This document shows, piece by piece, positions 23,121 to 36,828 of a stretch of 64,000 bases of DNA; within the stretch, counting starts at the first letter, position 1, and every line of letters starts with the position of its first letter. The notes under the pieces are model-generated. The model was given only the letters and a program-made list of their open reading frames with translations, ran no database searches and was not told the origin of the DNA. Both the position numbers and the translations under genes were made by a program. Origin of the DNA: Dolomedes plantarius (taxonomy: Eukaryota; Arthropoda; Arachnida; Araneae; Dolomedidae); assembly GCA_907164885.2 (NCBI GenBank), contig OU015491.1, positions 114,465,580 to 114,529,579 on the forward strand, in the 5' to 3' direction.

Positions 23121-25182
23121 TTTTATCCCGATACCCTAAGAATTGAATAAGGTTCGAAATGACCGATTTGGATGTCATAAAACACGTTACTTTATAGTTC
23201 TCAGTCAACTGCCAGAACGGATACACAACCACTCTAATGACAGCATCGAAGATTTTATTGAAAATCAGCCAAATTTGGTTTTTATAAGATTTTTCATGAG
23301 TTTTTCTGATTATACAAGTATTGAAGTTAATAGAATCAAAATGTCAAAATGAATGAGCAACAAAGCAAAAGAAATCAGCATTTTGTTTTTATGTAATATC
23401 CGTTTATAATTTCCTTAAGAAATTGGTATTGACAAAAGGCTACGCTTTAGATGCCAATAATGAATGTATTATAAACGAGAAACATGTTAATTTCTTCACT
23501 CCGATTTTTAGAGGAAAGGGCATTCAAATCTCTTTTAGAAGATTTAATCAATACCTTTAAGAAATATTTATATTTACTAAAGTGAAATCCAGTGTGTCAA
23601 CTTAGCGTCTAAAACAGATTTTTTTAACTTTCATTCGGTGGTCAGAATAAACAAAAATAACATGGACTTTTATCGTTTAAAAGTTTTAATTTTTCTTTTA
23701 AAGTTTGCTTGCATTTTTATCACAAAGTTGTTTTACAAGCACGTCGCTCATAAAATCTAAGAAAGCTACTATTTTAAAATACGATGAGAATGTAAGATCA
23801 ATTCAGAAAATATTTGGCTGCAGGTGTGCCCCATCTCAAAGAGCAAAGTAAAAAAGATCATAAAAGCAAAATGAATGCAAAATAAATAACATCAACAAGT
23901 TGTAGGCCACCGATACAATGCTATAATGGGGTCGATAAAAATATCCGGTTTCTATTTTTGGAAAGTGCAACCGAGGTAGAGACTGTGAGATTTCAAACTC
24001 AAGTAGCATTTCGTGACGTATACGAAAAGTTTAAGATTTTAAAATTCAAGTGTGACTCGTTTCCTTAAATAAATATCTTTTCTCGATCTTTTAAAACAAA
24101 AAAAATCACGATGTATTAAAACAAAATCAGAAAGCTTTGATACTTTTTTCGACTCTCTTTGTCAGTCAGCAAGAAAATATGATCAGTCACACAAAAGGAA
24201 GGCTGATAGGAAGCTAATTTATCCAAAAGACTTGTTGAAAGTAGGATTTAACCAGTGTATTTACACTTCCCAGCAAAAAAAAAAAGTAATTACCGGGGAA
24301 AACTCAATTTCTCATGTTCTAATACCAGGAAAAACTATTCATTGAAATGATTATACCACGTGTATCACGGATAGCATTATTCCATCCCCAGATGTGTTGA
24401 AATGCACCATAAAACCCTTAAATAAAATATATGAAAGGGATTAACTGAATGTGAATGTTATCTATTCAAATATTTTAATTAACATGGCAATGCAATACGA
24501 CCGTAAAAATTTCCCCACAACCAATTAGGGGACATGTGTGAACTATAAAAAGAATTGCATTTAAAATAAATTATGGTTAATTTATTTATACATACTAGTT
24601 AAAATTTATGTTACATACTAGTTAAAATTTATATATACTAGTTAAAATTTATGTTATCCAAAAAAACATGCACAAAGCAGATCTATATCTTCGCATGTTA
24701 ATACAATTTTCCATAAAATTTAAAGTTATGTTTTAACTTTAAAATTTTATAATTTCTGTACAATTCAGTAGTATGCTCTTAATCAAAGGAGTGGAATTTC
24801 AGTGTATCTCTTTCAAATTACAAATAATAAGGCTATTGTAAAATATTTTGACATGTTGGTTATGAATTGGTTAATAGATGTGTTTATTAAACTGAATTAT
24901 TCGTTCCGTAGGTTAAGTTCATTGAGTGTGTCTTGTGATAAACAAATTCAGATTAAGAACAAAGTTTTTTTTACGGCTTACATTGCTGTTGTGTTTTAAG
25001 TAGCATCTGTGTGTTTCAATATTTCAAATTTAATTTACGCTTTGAAATTCTATTTTTAATTTGATTCTGAGTCCCTACCATCTTTCAAACGTTCTTAACA
25101 ACATCCAACATTATTAGAAATGTGAGTGCAACATATCCTTAAATATAACTAAATGAAATCTTAAAATATGCGTATCTTCTCT

Positions 25183-25184
<2 letters not shown>
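23121..25184. other. AT-rich stretch, one short tandem array
   Basis: No gene recognised. ACTAGTTAAAATTTAT is repeated three times at about 24594-24657. Confidence 0.5.
24594..24657. repeat. Three tandem ~21-bp units
   Basis: CTAGTTAAAATTTATGTTA-type units are separated by CATA or ATATA. Confidence 0.8.

Positions 25185-25240
<56 letters not shown>
25185..25240. repeat. (CA)n-(TA)n microsatellite
   Basis: It abuts the left end of the Tc1 element. Confidence 0.95.
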
Positions 25241-27039
<1,799 letters not shown>

Positions 27040-27138
27040 GAATGCCCTTTTATACATCTGCTTGCGTCACTCAGAGGTGTTCGCCTTCTTCTATTCGCAC
27101 AGCGTGGTGTCAGAAGTGGGATTCGGCTCGCTTCACTT

Positions 27139-27139
<1 letters not shown>

Positions 27140-27190
<51 letters not shown>
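27140..27190. repeat. (CA)n-(TA)n microsatellite
   Basis: It abuts the left end of the following MITE. Confidence 0.95.
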
Positions 27191-27600
27191 AACATGGTGT
27201 ATCACACACAGCGGTTACAAACTTTCAGGAGAGATAGAGAACACCTAGACGAGGGGAAATCACATAGGAATACTGTAGGAGAATTTTAAAATTTTCAAGT
27301 TCAGGGGATGCCCTGTATTTAAATTCAAACTGTAATAACTCAGCCCCTAATTTTCGTAGAGATATACGGTTTGTACCAAAAGACTGTATTCAATCTCCTC
27401 TTTTAGAAAATGACATTGATTCATTTGTCTTTGAAACATAAAAAATAAAATTTTAGGTGGTCCAATAGACGCTTGTGTTTTGTGTCGTCTCTATCGCGCT
27501 AGGAAAGCGTTTCCAACCATGCATTTCTATGTGATGTCCCATCGTCTAGGTGTACTTTATCTGTCCTGAAAGTTTGTAGCCGCTGTACTGATACACCCTG
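27191..27600. mobile_element. MITE with ~75-bp inverted ends
   Basis: The left end ACATGGTGTATCACACACAG pairs with the right end CTGTACTGATACACCCTG. Inward, GGTTACAAACTTTCAGGA pairs with TCCTGAAAGTTTGTAGCC and ACACCTAGACGAGGGGA with TCCCATCGTCTAGGTGT. The length is 410 bp and it is non-coding. It lies between (TA)n on the left and TATATAT on the right. Confidence 0.85.
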
Positions 27601-27602
27601 TA

Positions 27603-29269
27603 TATATTTGACTATTTAATTTTTCTGTTAGCAGATGCAATAGCGCACGTCAATCGATGCAATCACCAACAGAAGATGCTTTTGACTATACATTCTGCGG
27701 AAATATTTAGCCAGTTATATTAATATCCATACAATCTGCCAAACAGTTGAAAAACTTCAAAGATACTTAAAATAACAGAATAATTTTATCGATTGTTTGT
27801 GGAATATAAATAGTAGAATAAAATAAATACCGATTGATATTTACCGCTGGTTTTCCTGATTTTAGGTGATGCAACATGTCGAGACATTTCGTTAATTTTG
27901 TTTCTTCCTTATTAAATTAATACATGTCCTTAATATAAATATTTGCCCTTTGTAGTAATAGAACGCTAATCTTTTGTGAGACTATTTTCGGGTTAATATA
28001 AGTTGGACACTTAATTTTCTAGCAATAAATCTGAGCTTTTTAAGAAAATATTGTTTAGAGTTATAATTTTTTGTGTTCGCCCACGTCTTGTAAACTAATT
28101 TACCTCTCATTAAAAGATATTCCTTATTAGGGAAAAATGAGATTATAAGCATCTTTTTTTTTCGGATACCTTAGAGAAAGGAACAGATATGCGCAATTTA
28201 GTGATGTACAAGAGATTAATTAAAATGAGACGGTAAAATTCGTGTTTAATTATCTCTTGTGTAACTATTTACTCCCGAATTAAGTATAATAAGCATTTAT
28301 TTAATAATTACATCGAGTGAAGGCAGGTAATTAAGTTTCTTGTGTAAATGCAAATTTATGTTTTATTCAGTCATAGGAGTTCTCTCAGAACGTTAGATCT
28401 AAACCTTAAATTAGCATAAATATGGCAATAAATAATTCTAAAATGGAAATTTCTTAGGAATCAAAATAAAGGCTAAATACTCTTTACGTTATAATCACTC
28501 ATCTATAGCTCTCGGAAGAGTTGATTAAATTTCAGAAGTGCACTTTGATTCCCTTTTTAGAAGCCCATGTGTCATTAAGAATGTTACCGTAACTATTCGA
28601 AAAGCAAATATTTCAATATTGCAAATTTTTGCAAAAGCAAACTATTCGTAATCTATTTTTAAAATATTTCGTAATAGTAAGTGGTATTTTGAGGTAGAGC
28701 ACCATTCAAACAATATATAACGAGAAATATTATATATACCCAGGCAAGTATGTGATCAAAATATGGATATTATGTGATAGCAAACATCATAGTACTTTCA
28801 GTACATATTTTGAATCATTTTATTACGTCATCATGCGTACTTAAAGTATAAATTTATTCAGTAAAACCTGGAGCGATGCTAAGAAAAATCAGGGAATGTG
28901 GGTAGTATGTGATCTTAACTATAAACTTAAAGGGAATAACCTTACTTGTGATAATTTCTTTACATCATACAACTTTGGGAAATTTATTCGAAGACGTAAA
29001 ATGACGATACTTGATACAGTACGAAACAGTAAAGAAAGAGCTACCCCCAAAAAATGAATAACAAATAAGTGAATAGTTCATCTTTTTATTTCACAGCATG
29101 TACATGAAAACTGAACTAGGTCCAAAAAAGAATAAAAAATGTTCCAATAAATACACTACATTCTAACAAAGAGATAAGTTTCCGGGGAGACAAGAAACAC
29201 CAACTAATATTAGATTAGTGTGGAACTAACCGAGCGATATATTATACTCTTGACCAACTTATAAACATC
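27603..29269. other. AT-rich stretch, one inverted repeat
   Basis: At 28203-28262 ACAAGAGATTAATTAAA is mirrored by TTTAATTATCTCTTGTGTA across about 20 nt. No gene or element is otherwise recognised. Confidence 0.5.
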
Positions 29270-29890
29270 TATACATGTAAAAGGAAATGAAAAGGTTGGC
29301 CAATAATTGTATTATATAATTTGTTTGGCGAATCTGCTTATAATGTATATGTTCTATGGGTTTCGGTTGATCCAAGCTGGAATGCAAACAAGCTAACTAG
29401 ATTTCGATTTTTTTTAATGGAGGAACTTGGAATGCTACTTATTAGACCTCGCATAACTATCAGGGAATTTATGTCCAGAACTCTAGAATCACTCAATGTA
29501 GTTAAGAAGATTCAAGGACCAGACGAAGATTCAGGACTTCCAGGACCATTTGGAATCTTCGTCGTTAAAGTAAAGGTTTGGTTTGGTTTGGTTTGGTTTG
29601 GAGCGCTACGATGAACTTTTTGCTACACGAGGGCTAATTAGACCGGGACCTACAGTTTAGAGGCGATTCCGAACGGCTACAAACATCCATGCCAACAGCA
29701 CGACTCGAACCCACAGGATCTGAACCGACTGCCAGCGCCCTAGCCATTTGGTCATCCCCTGCCTAAAGTAAAGAAAAATGCAAGATGTAAATTTTGTTCA
29801 TCAAAAAATGACAGAAAGACAAAATTGTAGTGTTCCAACTGCAAGAAGCATGTTTGCAAATCCCATGTAACATATCATTGCCCCAATTGC
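29270..29890 (+). pseudogene. piggyBac transposase C-terminus, split by a SINE
   Basis: The first part reads GWPIIVLYNLFGESAYNVYV, then DPSWNANKLTRFRFFLMEEL and GMLLIRPRITIREFMSRTLE. This is the end of the DDE_Tnp_1_7 domain. A SINE interrupts at 29576-29763. After it the frame resumes with KNARCKFCSSKNDRKTKL, a stop, then CSNCKKHVCKSHVTYHCPNC, the cysteine-rich zinc-binding tail of piggyBac proteins (pairs CxxC, CxxC, C...H, H-CPNC). The catalytic part upstream is missing. The tail is well conserved, so the copy is not very old. Confidence 0.82.
29576..29763 (-). repeat. SINE family 1, copy D (best preserved)
   Basis: On the minus strand it reads A-box ATGGCTAGGGCGCTGGC, B-box GGGTTCGAGTCGTG, the body GCATGGATGTTTGTAGCCG and GTCTAATTAGCCCTCGTG, and a short tandem tail (CCAAA)n. 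TAAAGTAAAG flanks both sides (about 29566-29575 and 29764-29773) as a 10-bp target duplication. Confidence 0.88.
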
Positions 29891-30004
29891 AAATAATTAT
29901 ATTTCGTTTATTCTTAGATAAATTTTGTTTAGTAGGACAGTATCTTCCTTTTTTAATGTAATGCGGAGATACTTGTCGCTAGACATTCACCTTTTTGTTA
30001 TTCA

Positions 30005-30180
30005 CCGCTATTTTACTGACTACTTTTTATGGGAGCACCACGTAGGTGCCAGCATTGCTCCCTATGAGGGGGACGACACGTAAACGACCAAGTCTTATTC
30101 GAGATTAGACCTCAAGCCCACTGCTCGGCAGTTCAGAACACTAACCACTACACTATGTTGTGGCTACACTTTCATTCTTT
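30005..30180 (-). repeat. SINE family 2, copy at 30 kb
   Basis: On the minus strand the head reads CATAGTGTAGTGGTTAGTG and TTGAGGTCTAATCTCG. The body reads GTGTCGTCCCCCTCATAGGG, AGCAATGCTGGCACC and GGTGCTCCCATAAAAAG, in the same order as the copy at 18593-18830. Confidence 0.78.
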
Positions 30181-30307
30181 ATGATGCAATTATTTCAAGT
30201 TATATTATGTTCACGTTATTGACAATTTTTCAATATTTGATAAAAATTATTTTATGAACAATATCAGTTTTGATTTAAATTGTAATGATAGTGTTCTTTT
30301 TATCAAA

Positions 30308-30362
30308 TAAATAAATAAATAAATAAATGTATTAATTTATTTATTTATTCATTTATTTATTT
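30308..30362. repeat. (AAAT)n/(TTTA)n mirror microsatellite
   Basis: Seven AAAT-type units run directly into TTTA-type units, so the tract is itself palindromic. Confidence 0.9.
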
Positions 30363-30599
30363 AGGGAAAATTATTAGACCTTTATGTTATACGATTGCAA
30401 TGTAAAATGCAACAAAATAAATTTCTAAGTTTGGTAAAGAGAATTTCACTTTAATTTTACAAACTCTTAGTAAGCATCATCATTAATAAGGAATAGGCTC
30501 AAAAAATAAATTTCAACACCACAACATTTCTGAAAATTGAACACCGGATCATATTGACCTGAACAATACTTTCGTAAAGTGACAAGGAATAAAACAACA

Positions 30600-30745
<146 letters not shown>

Positions 30746-31379
30746 AATATTCATTTTATTTTAATGTTACGCACTCACATTTTAAGTACATCTTTAATGT
30801 AAAAAGGTGCGTTTTATGGTTAAAGAATACAGTGTGTTTAAAAATTAAAAATAAATACAGCGGCAGTATATTGTAATCCTCGGCTTATTTTTTAATCTAG
30901 AATAATTTTCCTTAATGTAACACTTTTTATTTTTGCTGTGAAAAAAATTCTTTAATAAAACACTTTTCCTTTCACTCTTACAGTTTTGTTTCCATTCACT
31001 AACAAAATGGGCTCTCCAGTGGGCAGGGGACTGGATTGAAGATGTACTAGGTGCATTCCTTATCGTTTACACCAATCACGCATCAGCTAAACCACTTCAG
31101 CTTATCGGAAGACAGCATGGGTGCGGTCATTTCGGTGATTCATAAAGACAATTTCAGGAGACACTTTCTTATTGTGCCTCTGCAGATAAAACCGCGCACC
31201 TTCGTACGAGAAACATGCCACATCATTCGCCATTCTCCGTCCACCTCGAGTTACTTGCGATGCGTTGACCTGTTATTGGTTTTATCTTCTTCCACAGCAC
31301 GGCTGCCAAATATTTTACTCAATATTCGTTTAAATAAAATCGAATAGTTCTATGTGATGAAAAGAATGAGAGAAAGTAG

Positions 31380-31422
<43 letters not shown>

Positions 31423-32739
31423 ATAGGTATACTAAAATTCAAAGCTTCAAACAAAACCGGTTGATGTGCAAATTCATGTTATAAAACTGCTGCAAATTTA
31501 ATTTATTTATTCGTCTCCATGCCTTACATACTGTACGGATAATATAAGAACCTATATCCCGATCTATGTGCAACTTACGCTATGGTTTTTATACGAGTAG
31601 TGTATCTGTAAGCTTATGTGACATTCTGTATTCCTCTACATTAAACTTTTTAAAAAAGTTTTTAGGGCTCGTATTACTAACAATATTCAGGTTTATGTTT
31701 TCTGTAGCTAATCTTAAATCCGTATGCGATACTTCGAAGGCTGTGCTCATAACCTCCTTGGATAAAAAAAGTCAATTATATTTATGACTTCTGAAAGCAC
31801 ATGGTTTAATAAGCAGGAACTTTATATTTAAATCTCACAAAAACTAAAATAATTTTCTTCTTTCAACGACTTTACCTAGTTGTTTTGTATTGAAGTAGCC
31901 AGAATACTTGTTTAAGAGAAATATTTCATATTATAACAAATTTTAATACACAATAATTGGAGGAAATTTTGAGGATACAAACTTCCACTCGTATCTCATA
32001 ATACTAGTATATTTTAATAAGAAACGACTACGAAAGCTTTTAAAAATTAATACCACAGAGGAACATTAATTACTAAATTTACAAGATTTAGCTGTAAATA
32101 AGGTAAAGGTATCAGTAGTTGGCCATTTAACGGAAGTGCTTCATATAAACAGTAATACAACGAATGGATTACATTGTACCATAAAAAGCATGTATTACCT
32201 TATTTTATACTCTTCCTGAATGAGCATCTTAAGTGTAATTTTTTTGTAAATGAATGTTGTTAATTTTTTTTATAAATTTTTGGAAATTCCTTTTTTTCGT
32301 TAGAAGTTCATCATCAAAATTTAGTAATTGACCTAAATTTTTTTGGTTGTTGACCACTATTAAAGAATAACAATTAAAAGATCTGCGTAATTAAAACTAC
32401 AATACTTAAAGTAGTATTAGTATTTTACTTTAATAGTTTATTTTAAAATAATTTATAGAGTTCACGATAAAATTTAAATGACACTTAATTATTTAGATGT
32501 ATTCCAGATAAAATTTATTTCAGGCACAGCATATGTACTTCAATTTTTAAATTTTGCATACATATTTTACTCTTCTTGATTGCTTATCCAAATGTCTGTT
32601 GAATATCGAAATTTGTTCAGTTTTTCAGTAGGAATTTGTTCATTAAGGAACTGAAATCCATGCTTAAAAATTTCCTAGCGTCGTAATTCATTAATTTCAA
32701 GAGAATTCATTAATTCATGAATTTCAGATTAGTTTACTG
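30746..32739. other. AT-rich stretch with one GC-richer patch
   Basis: The patch at 31041-31330 holds a 98-codon plus-strand frame (31051-31347). It has no recognisable family and may be a decayed gene or element piece. The rest is plain AT-rich sequence with a small microsatellite at 31381-31426. Confidence 0.45.
31381..31426. repeat. (TA)n microsatellite
   Basis: TA tract interrupted by TTTA. Confidence 0.95.
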
Positions 32740-33048
32740 CTTTTAATCATATTTTAACTGCTTGTGGATTCCACGGAAATAATCCACATTTTCTAAATTC
32801 ACTGTCAGAGTTACACGTTTGTCAATTACTTCTTTGAGTAACTTTGAAAATTTCTTTTTCTTTAAAACTGGTGGATTGAGTTTCTCAGTCCTCCAATCAT
32901 GAACTTTCCATTTCAAGCCTTCCTCTAATGTTCTGAATACCGAAACATACATCGGCTGTGTCACGTTTTGGTAGAGGGAAACCAACACAATCCCATTACT
33001 TTCACAATATTTGCTTGTTTCAAAACAGCATGCATGAGTGAGATGCAT
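32740..33048 (-). pseudogene. Pogo/Tigger-type DDE_1 transposase fragment
   Basis: The minus-strand frame reads MHLTHACCFETSKYCESNGI, then VLVSLYQNVTQPMYVSVFRT, KWKVHDWRTEKLNPPVLKKK and SKLLKEVIDKRV. In DDE_1 proteins of the pogo/jerky group the order is H-x-S-H...FC-NGI-L...P-N-T-H-QP-DVS-F-P-K. Here the THIMQP block is shortened to TQP, and the third catalytic Asp (QPxDVSVF) is replaced by Tyr. The fragment stays open for about 100 codons but lacks everything upstream. Confidence 0.6.
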
Positions 33049-33995
33049 GGCCGTTTATAAAGAATGTCACTGGTAAAGTGAACATATTTCTTACTAGACA
33101 TGTGTGAAAGATATCGGCTATGACCTCAAAAAAGCTTCATACGTCATCTAACCTGAAAATTAACCTTATTAATAATTTATTATTAATCCAATTAAGAAAT
33201 TTGAATTCCGTTTATGGCGTACAATATTTTCATGTTAACGTTGTGTATAGTTCACACTACAGCAATTCTTGCTTAGTTGCATTTGCAACAACAATCCTAT
33301 GATTAAACAATCCTACGATTATCACATACATTGCAATTGAACACGGCCAACTTTAAATTTGACCTTCTAAAGTGCCAGTAGTAAACCAGGTGGTCATAAA
33401 AAGTGGTCCCCTTATGCATATTAATAAAATTACTTTGTTCCTTAAGGTATTACAATGAAATAAATGGAATATAGATTGTTAAAAATTAACCCCAGGAAGT
33501 TAGTAACTGACCACCTCGGTCAACTTTTGAATTTTATGTTGTAACCAGGTTTCATTAATTAACCCCCCAAGAAACAACGAATTTTAACATTCTGAAATAA
33601 AACAAACCTATTTATCATTTATAACACGCTATTTCAAGATAAAAAAATTTTAAAAAGGAGACTTTCCAAAATTTAACACATGGTAATAATTATTACAAAA
33701 GTTTTGACTTAACATGCATATGAAGAAAATAAAAGACCACTGATTTACGTGTGTTTAACTGCCGCCATTTCTACTCAAGATGCATTGCAAATTAGAGACT
33801 TTCGCAGTTTTCACCACAGATAGTGCTACCTGTCAGCTAAATGTCTTTAAAAACCTGTCAGATAAATGTCTTTAATATTGATACAATCCTTAATTTTAAA
33901 ATTTTTAAAGCAAACGGTCAATTGCTGGATCATGGTCAACTACTGGTTACTTTACCCTACCGAAATGATTGGCAGAAAGAATCTAACTAAACAAA
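33049..33995. other. AT-rich stretch, nothing recognised
   Basis: No gene or repeat recognised. Confidence 0.5.
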
Positions 33996-35380
33996 TACAC
34001 TCTGTCACAAAAAAATATATGCACCCAGAAGGAAACGAGCTACTATCACGAAACAGAACATGTATGTAGTGTATGAGGAAATAAGCAAATGATTACAAAT
34101 TCAGAAGAAAGACCGTTTTATTAAGAAGATATGACATGAAAAAGATTACAAATCAGTAAGTAGTAAATACACGTCTGGCAGCTAAAACAAGCTGAAACAC
34201 GGCATGGCTTCGAATCATTGAGTTCACCTATGACCTCTTGCGGAAGATCCTGCCATAATTTTTACAACTGAGCAATTAATTCACCAGTATTCCGGGAAGG
34301 CTGCAGTTGTCATCAATGCACGGTCCAGACGTGCTCTATTGGCGAGAGGTATGGTGACCTGGCAGGCCATGGGAGCACATCATATCCTTGAAGACATTGT
34401 TGGGAGAGTCGTGCAGTATGTGGACGAGCATTGTCTCGCCAATAAATGACACCTGGGCGACTTGATAGCATAGGCAGTACAACTGGCGTTAAAATTTCGA
34501 CCACATAATAGCGTGTCATTAAAGTGCGTTGAAGGACGACTAGAGGTGATCGTGTGTCCCAACAAATCGTTCCCCACACTGGCACACCTTGTGTAATCGC
34601 CGTATGCCTCTCGACAACAAATGCCGGATCGGACCGGTGGCCTGGCAGCCTCCACACGCCATCACACGCCTCCAGTCGGTCACACTCCAGCTTGCCTGAG
34701 GTCGGCAAAAATCCAATCGACACTGCCTGTGATGTGGGGTCAGTGGTAGGCGTCTTAATGGTCATCGGATCATTATACATGCTTCAGCCAGTCGTCTCCG
34801 AATAGTTTCTCTTAATACCACCGAATGTCTGGAAGGTGGTGAATGGCGTCGAACTGATTCTAGCGACGTTGTTGTTGCGGATGTGACCACTCTTATGATT
34901 GCGCGATCCTTTGTGTTCCTGGCATTTGTGTTCCTGGAACGCCCTGCCCGTCCACGACAATATACTATCCCTTCCGTGATCCATTGTTGCCAACACCGAG
35001 CAATTACCATATCGCTCTGACCGAGGTGGCGGCCGATACGCCTGTTCGAACAACCTGCTTCTCTGAAGCCTACTACACGCCCCCTCTCAAAGTCTAACAA
35101 TTGTTCGTACTGTCGTCGCTTACGTCTCAGAGGCATCTCTAGTCACAATACCGTCCATCCAAGTCGACAGATTTGTTGGAATGGCCCTACGGCACGAGCA
35201 ATCATGCTTTTAAACTCTCCCAGCTGCGTATCTCATATGCGCATAGCGCGCTTACCCTTGTCTCATTGCCGTCGAAATTTTAATCATTTGCATATCTCTT
35301 ACCAGACTAATTTCCTGCCAATTTTCGTAATAGTAGCTCGATTTCTTCCGGGTGCATATATTTTTTGTGAAAGAGTGCAT
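33996..35380 (-). mobile_element. Tc1-like element with MPLRR-type transposase
   Basis: The left end TACACTCTGTCACAAAAAAA pairs with the right end TTTTTTGTGAAAGAGTGCA. Inverted repeats continue through ATATATGCACCC and GAGCTACTATCACGAAA for about 60 bp. The length of 1385 bp fits a near complete Tc1 element. The transposase (34165-35136) runs on the minus strand. It is much richer in G+C than its surroundings, a sign of a recent arrival. Confidence 0.85.
34165..35136 (-). pseudogene. Tc1-like transposase, first catalytic Asp lost
   Basis: The start is ATG at 35136 (MPLRRKRRQYEQLLDFERGR). The helix-turn-helix is VVGFREAGCSNRRIGRHLGQ, the linker AGRSRNTNARNTKDRAII, and ETIRRRLAEACIMIR ends the DNA-binding half. 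After a frame change come VWRLPGHRSDPAFVVERHTA, VPVWGTICWDTRSPLVVLQ, VIYWRDNARPHTARLSQQ (second Asp), PWPARSPYLSPIEHVW (Glu) and, past two stops, QPSRNTGELIAQL. The SDESRF segment with the first Asp is deleted. I count 32 residues between the second Asp and Glu. It is closely related to the copy at 45527-46347. Confidence 0.88.
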
Positions 35381-36119
35381 TTTAACACGACTTTTCATAG
35401 TTATTCCATGTTTAGGAATTACTATTTTTTCCATCATCGAAAAAGACCTTTCTATCGATTCGTTCAAACTATTTCCTAATATTTGGATTAATCCTTGGGA
35501 CGATCTAAAACCAAGCTTTGTCTATAGGTTCATTTATTCTTTACAGGATATAACTTGGGTCATAGAAATCTGATAGTAGAAAATGGGCTAAAATACTAAA
35601 TTTTCTTTTCACCGACAGCAAAAAATAAATAAATAAATAAACCAGTGAAACAGACGTTCATTTACTGTGGTAGATGCCTAGAAATGTATTATGTAGACTC
35701 AAAATTCTTCTGAAAAACAAAACTTTTAATTAAATCTAATTGCACCACTTCAACGATTGTTGTTTGGAATAAGGTAAATTGTAAATTCTAGAAGGCCTAT
35801 TTGTATCAATTTGACAGAACTGACATGTTTATCTCTTTAAATGGACGTTTTAGATTTTAAAAATGAAGATACTTTTACGTGTTATTTTTTTAAGTATAAT
35901 AATGAAAACAATCTCGATACAGTTATTATATTTATGCTTCCCCTAACTACTGGTGCCTTTATTAAAAGAGAAAAAACCATCTCAAAGCGTTTAGGATGTC
36001 CACAACGTATCTCATTAGTCCAGCGCAAAAGCGCTGATTTTACGATGTCTTCTGTATACATTAAAAGCAACAAATATATAAAAATGATTGCGAAAAATAG
36101 CGAAAATAGCTTTAGAGTC
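35381..36119. other. AT-rich stretch, nothing recognised
   Basis: Open frames at 35204-35573 and 35841-36137 show no family motif. Confidence 0.45.
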
Positions 36120-36320
36120 ACTGAGACGAGTCAGTAAATTATTAAAACAGTTCTTTCTGGTACATAAAAGCAGAATATTTTCAAGAGTCTCATAATCTTT
36201 AGAGCCTACTGGACAAATATTAGTAGCTGCGAGGTTGAAGCGATGCAAGTAGGACTCCGTGACAAGATGGCCAATCCTAGCTTTAGCAGCTTAAGTGCCA
36301 ATCCGTCTGTGAATACTCTC
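36120..36320 (-). pseudogene. LINE (non-LTR retrotransposon) C-terminal scrap
   Basis: The minus-strand frame reads HRRIGT, a stop, then AAKARIGHLVTESYLHRFNL, TNICPVGSKDYETLENILLL and CTRKN. In Jockey/I-type LINE proteins the region after the RNase H domain has the pattern ARxGH...Y..RF...ICP.CG...ETLEHILL.C, which this fits with one Cys lost. Nothing upstream of it is identifiable on this strand. Confidence 0.5.
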
Positions 36321-36346
36321 AAAATACAGAATGATATTATGTTCTT

Positions 36347-36580
36347 TCAGGAAATTTTAAAAATGTCTCTGACTACCGGTGTTCCTCCATGAATCGCACC
36401 AGTTGGTTTTAGTCTCCTTTTATGTTCGGCTAATACACTTGGAAACAGTACACGTAGGTGAAGTAATCGGGCCCATGTTTGAGGATAATATAGCAAATAT
36501 GTCGGCAACTTCATTGTCCTGAACGCCACAATGGTGGCATGTAGATAGTAATGTCCAAGTTTATAGTGTGATTTTCTCAA
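36347..36580 (-). other. Unrecognised 77-codon open frame
   Basis: The minus-strand frame is open (RKSHYKLGHYYLHATIVAFR, then GAIHGGTPVVRDIF). It lies directly upstream of the LINE scrap in the same orientation and could be an earlier part of the same decayed element. I do not recognise it. Confidence 0.25.
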
Positions 36581-36776
36581 TTCCAGAGTTCAATGTTATG
36601 AGAATAGGTTTACCCATTTAAGACCGCTCCATGTTTACTTTATTGGAAATCCACCAAACAATTTTTTAACATTTCTTACAGAAACATTTTACAAACACAA
36701 CGTTTACAAATACAACATTCATTACACAAATGAGTTTTTTTCATAAAATTAAATTTATTTCTATGGGAGTTACAAA

Positions 36777-36796
36777 ATGTTGCGTTTTCGCAACAT
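36777..36796. repeat. 20-bp palindrome ATGTTGCG-N4-CGCAACAT, copy 1
   Basis: The arms ATGTTGCG and CGCAACAT are perfect around TTTT. It is followed by CAGTCCAAAACGGT. It lies just downstream of the stop of the piggyBac fragment at 36829-37618. Confidence 0.85.
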
Positions 36797-36828
36797 CAGT
36801 CCAAAACGGTATAACTTTTTTTATTTTA

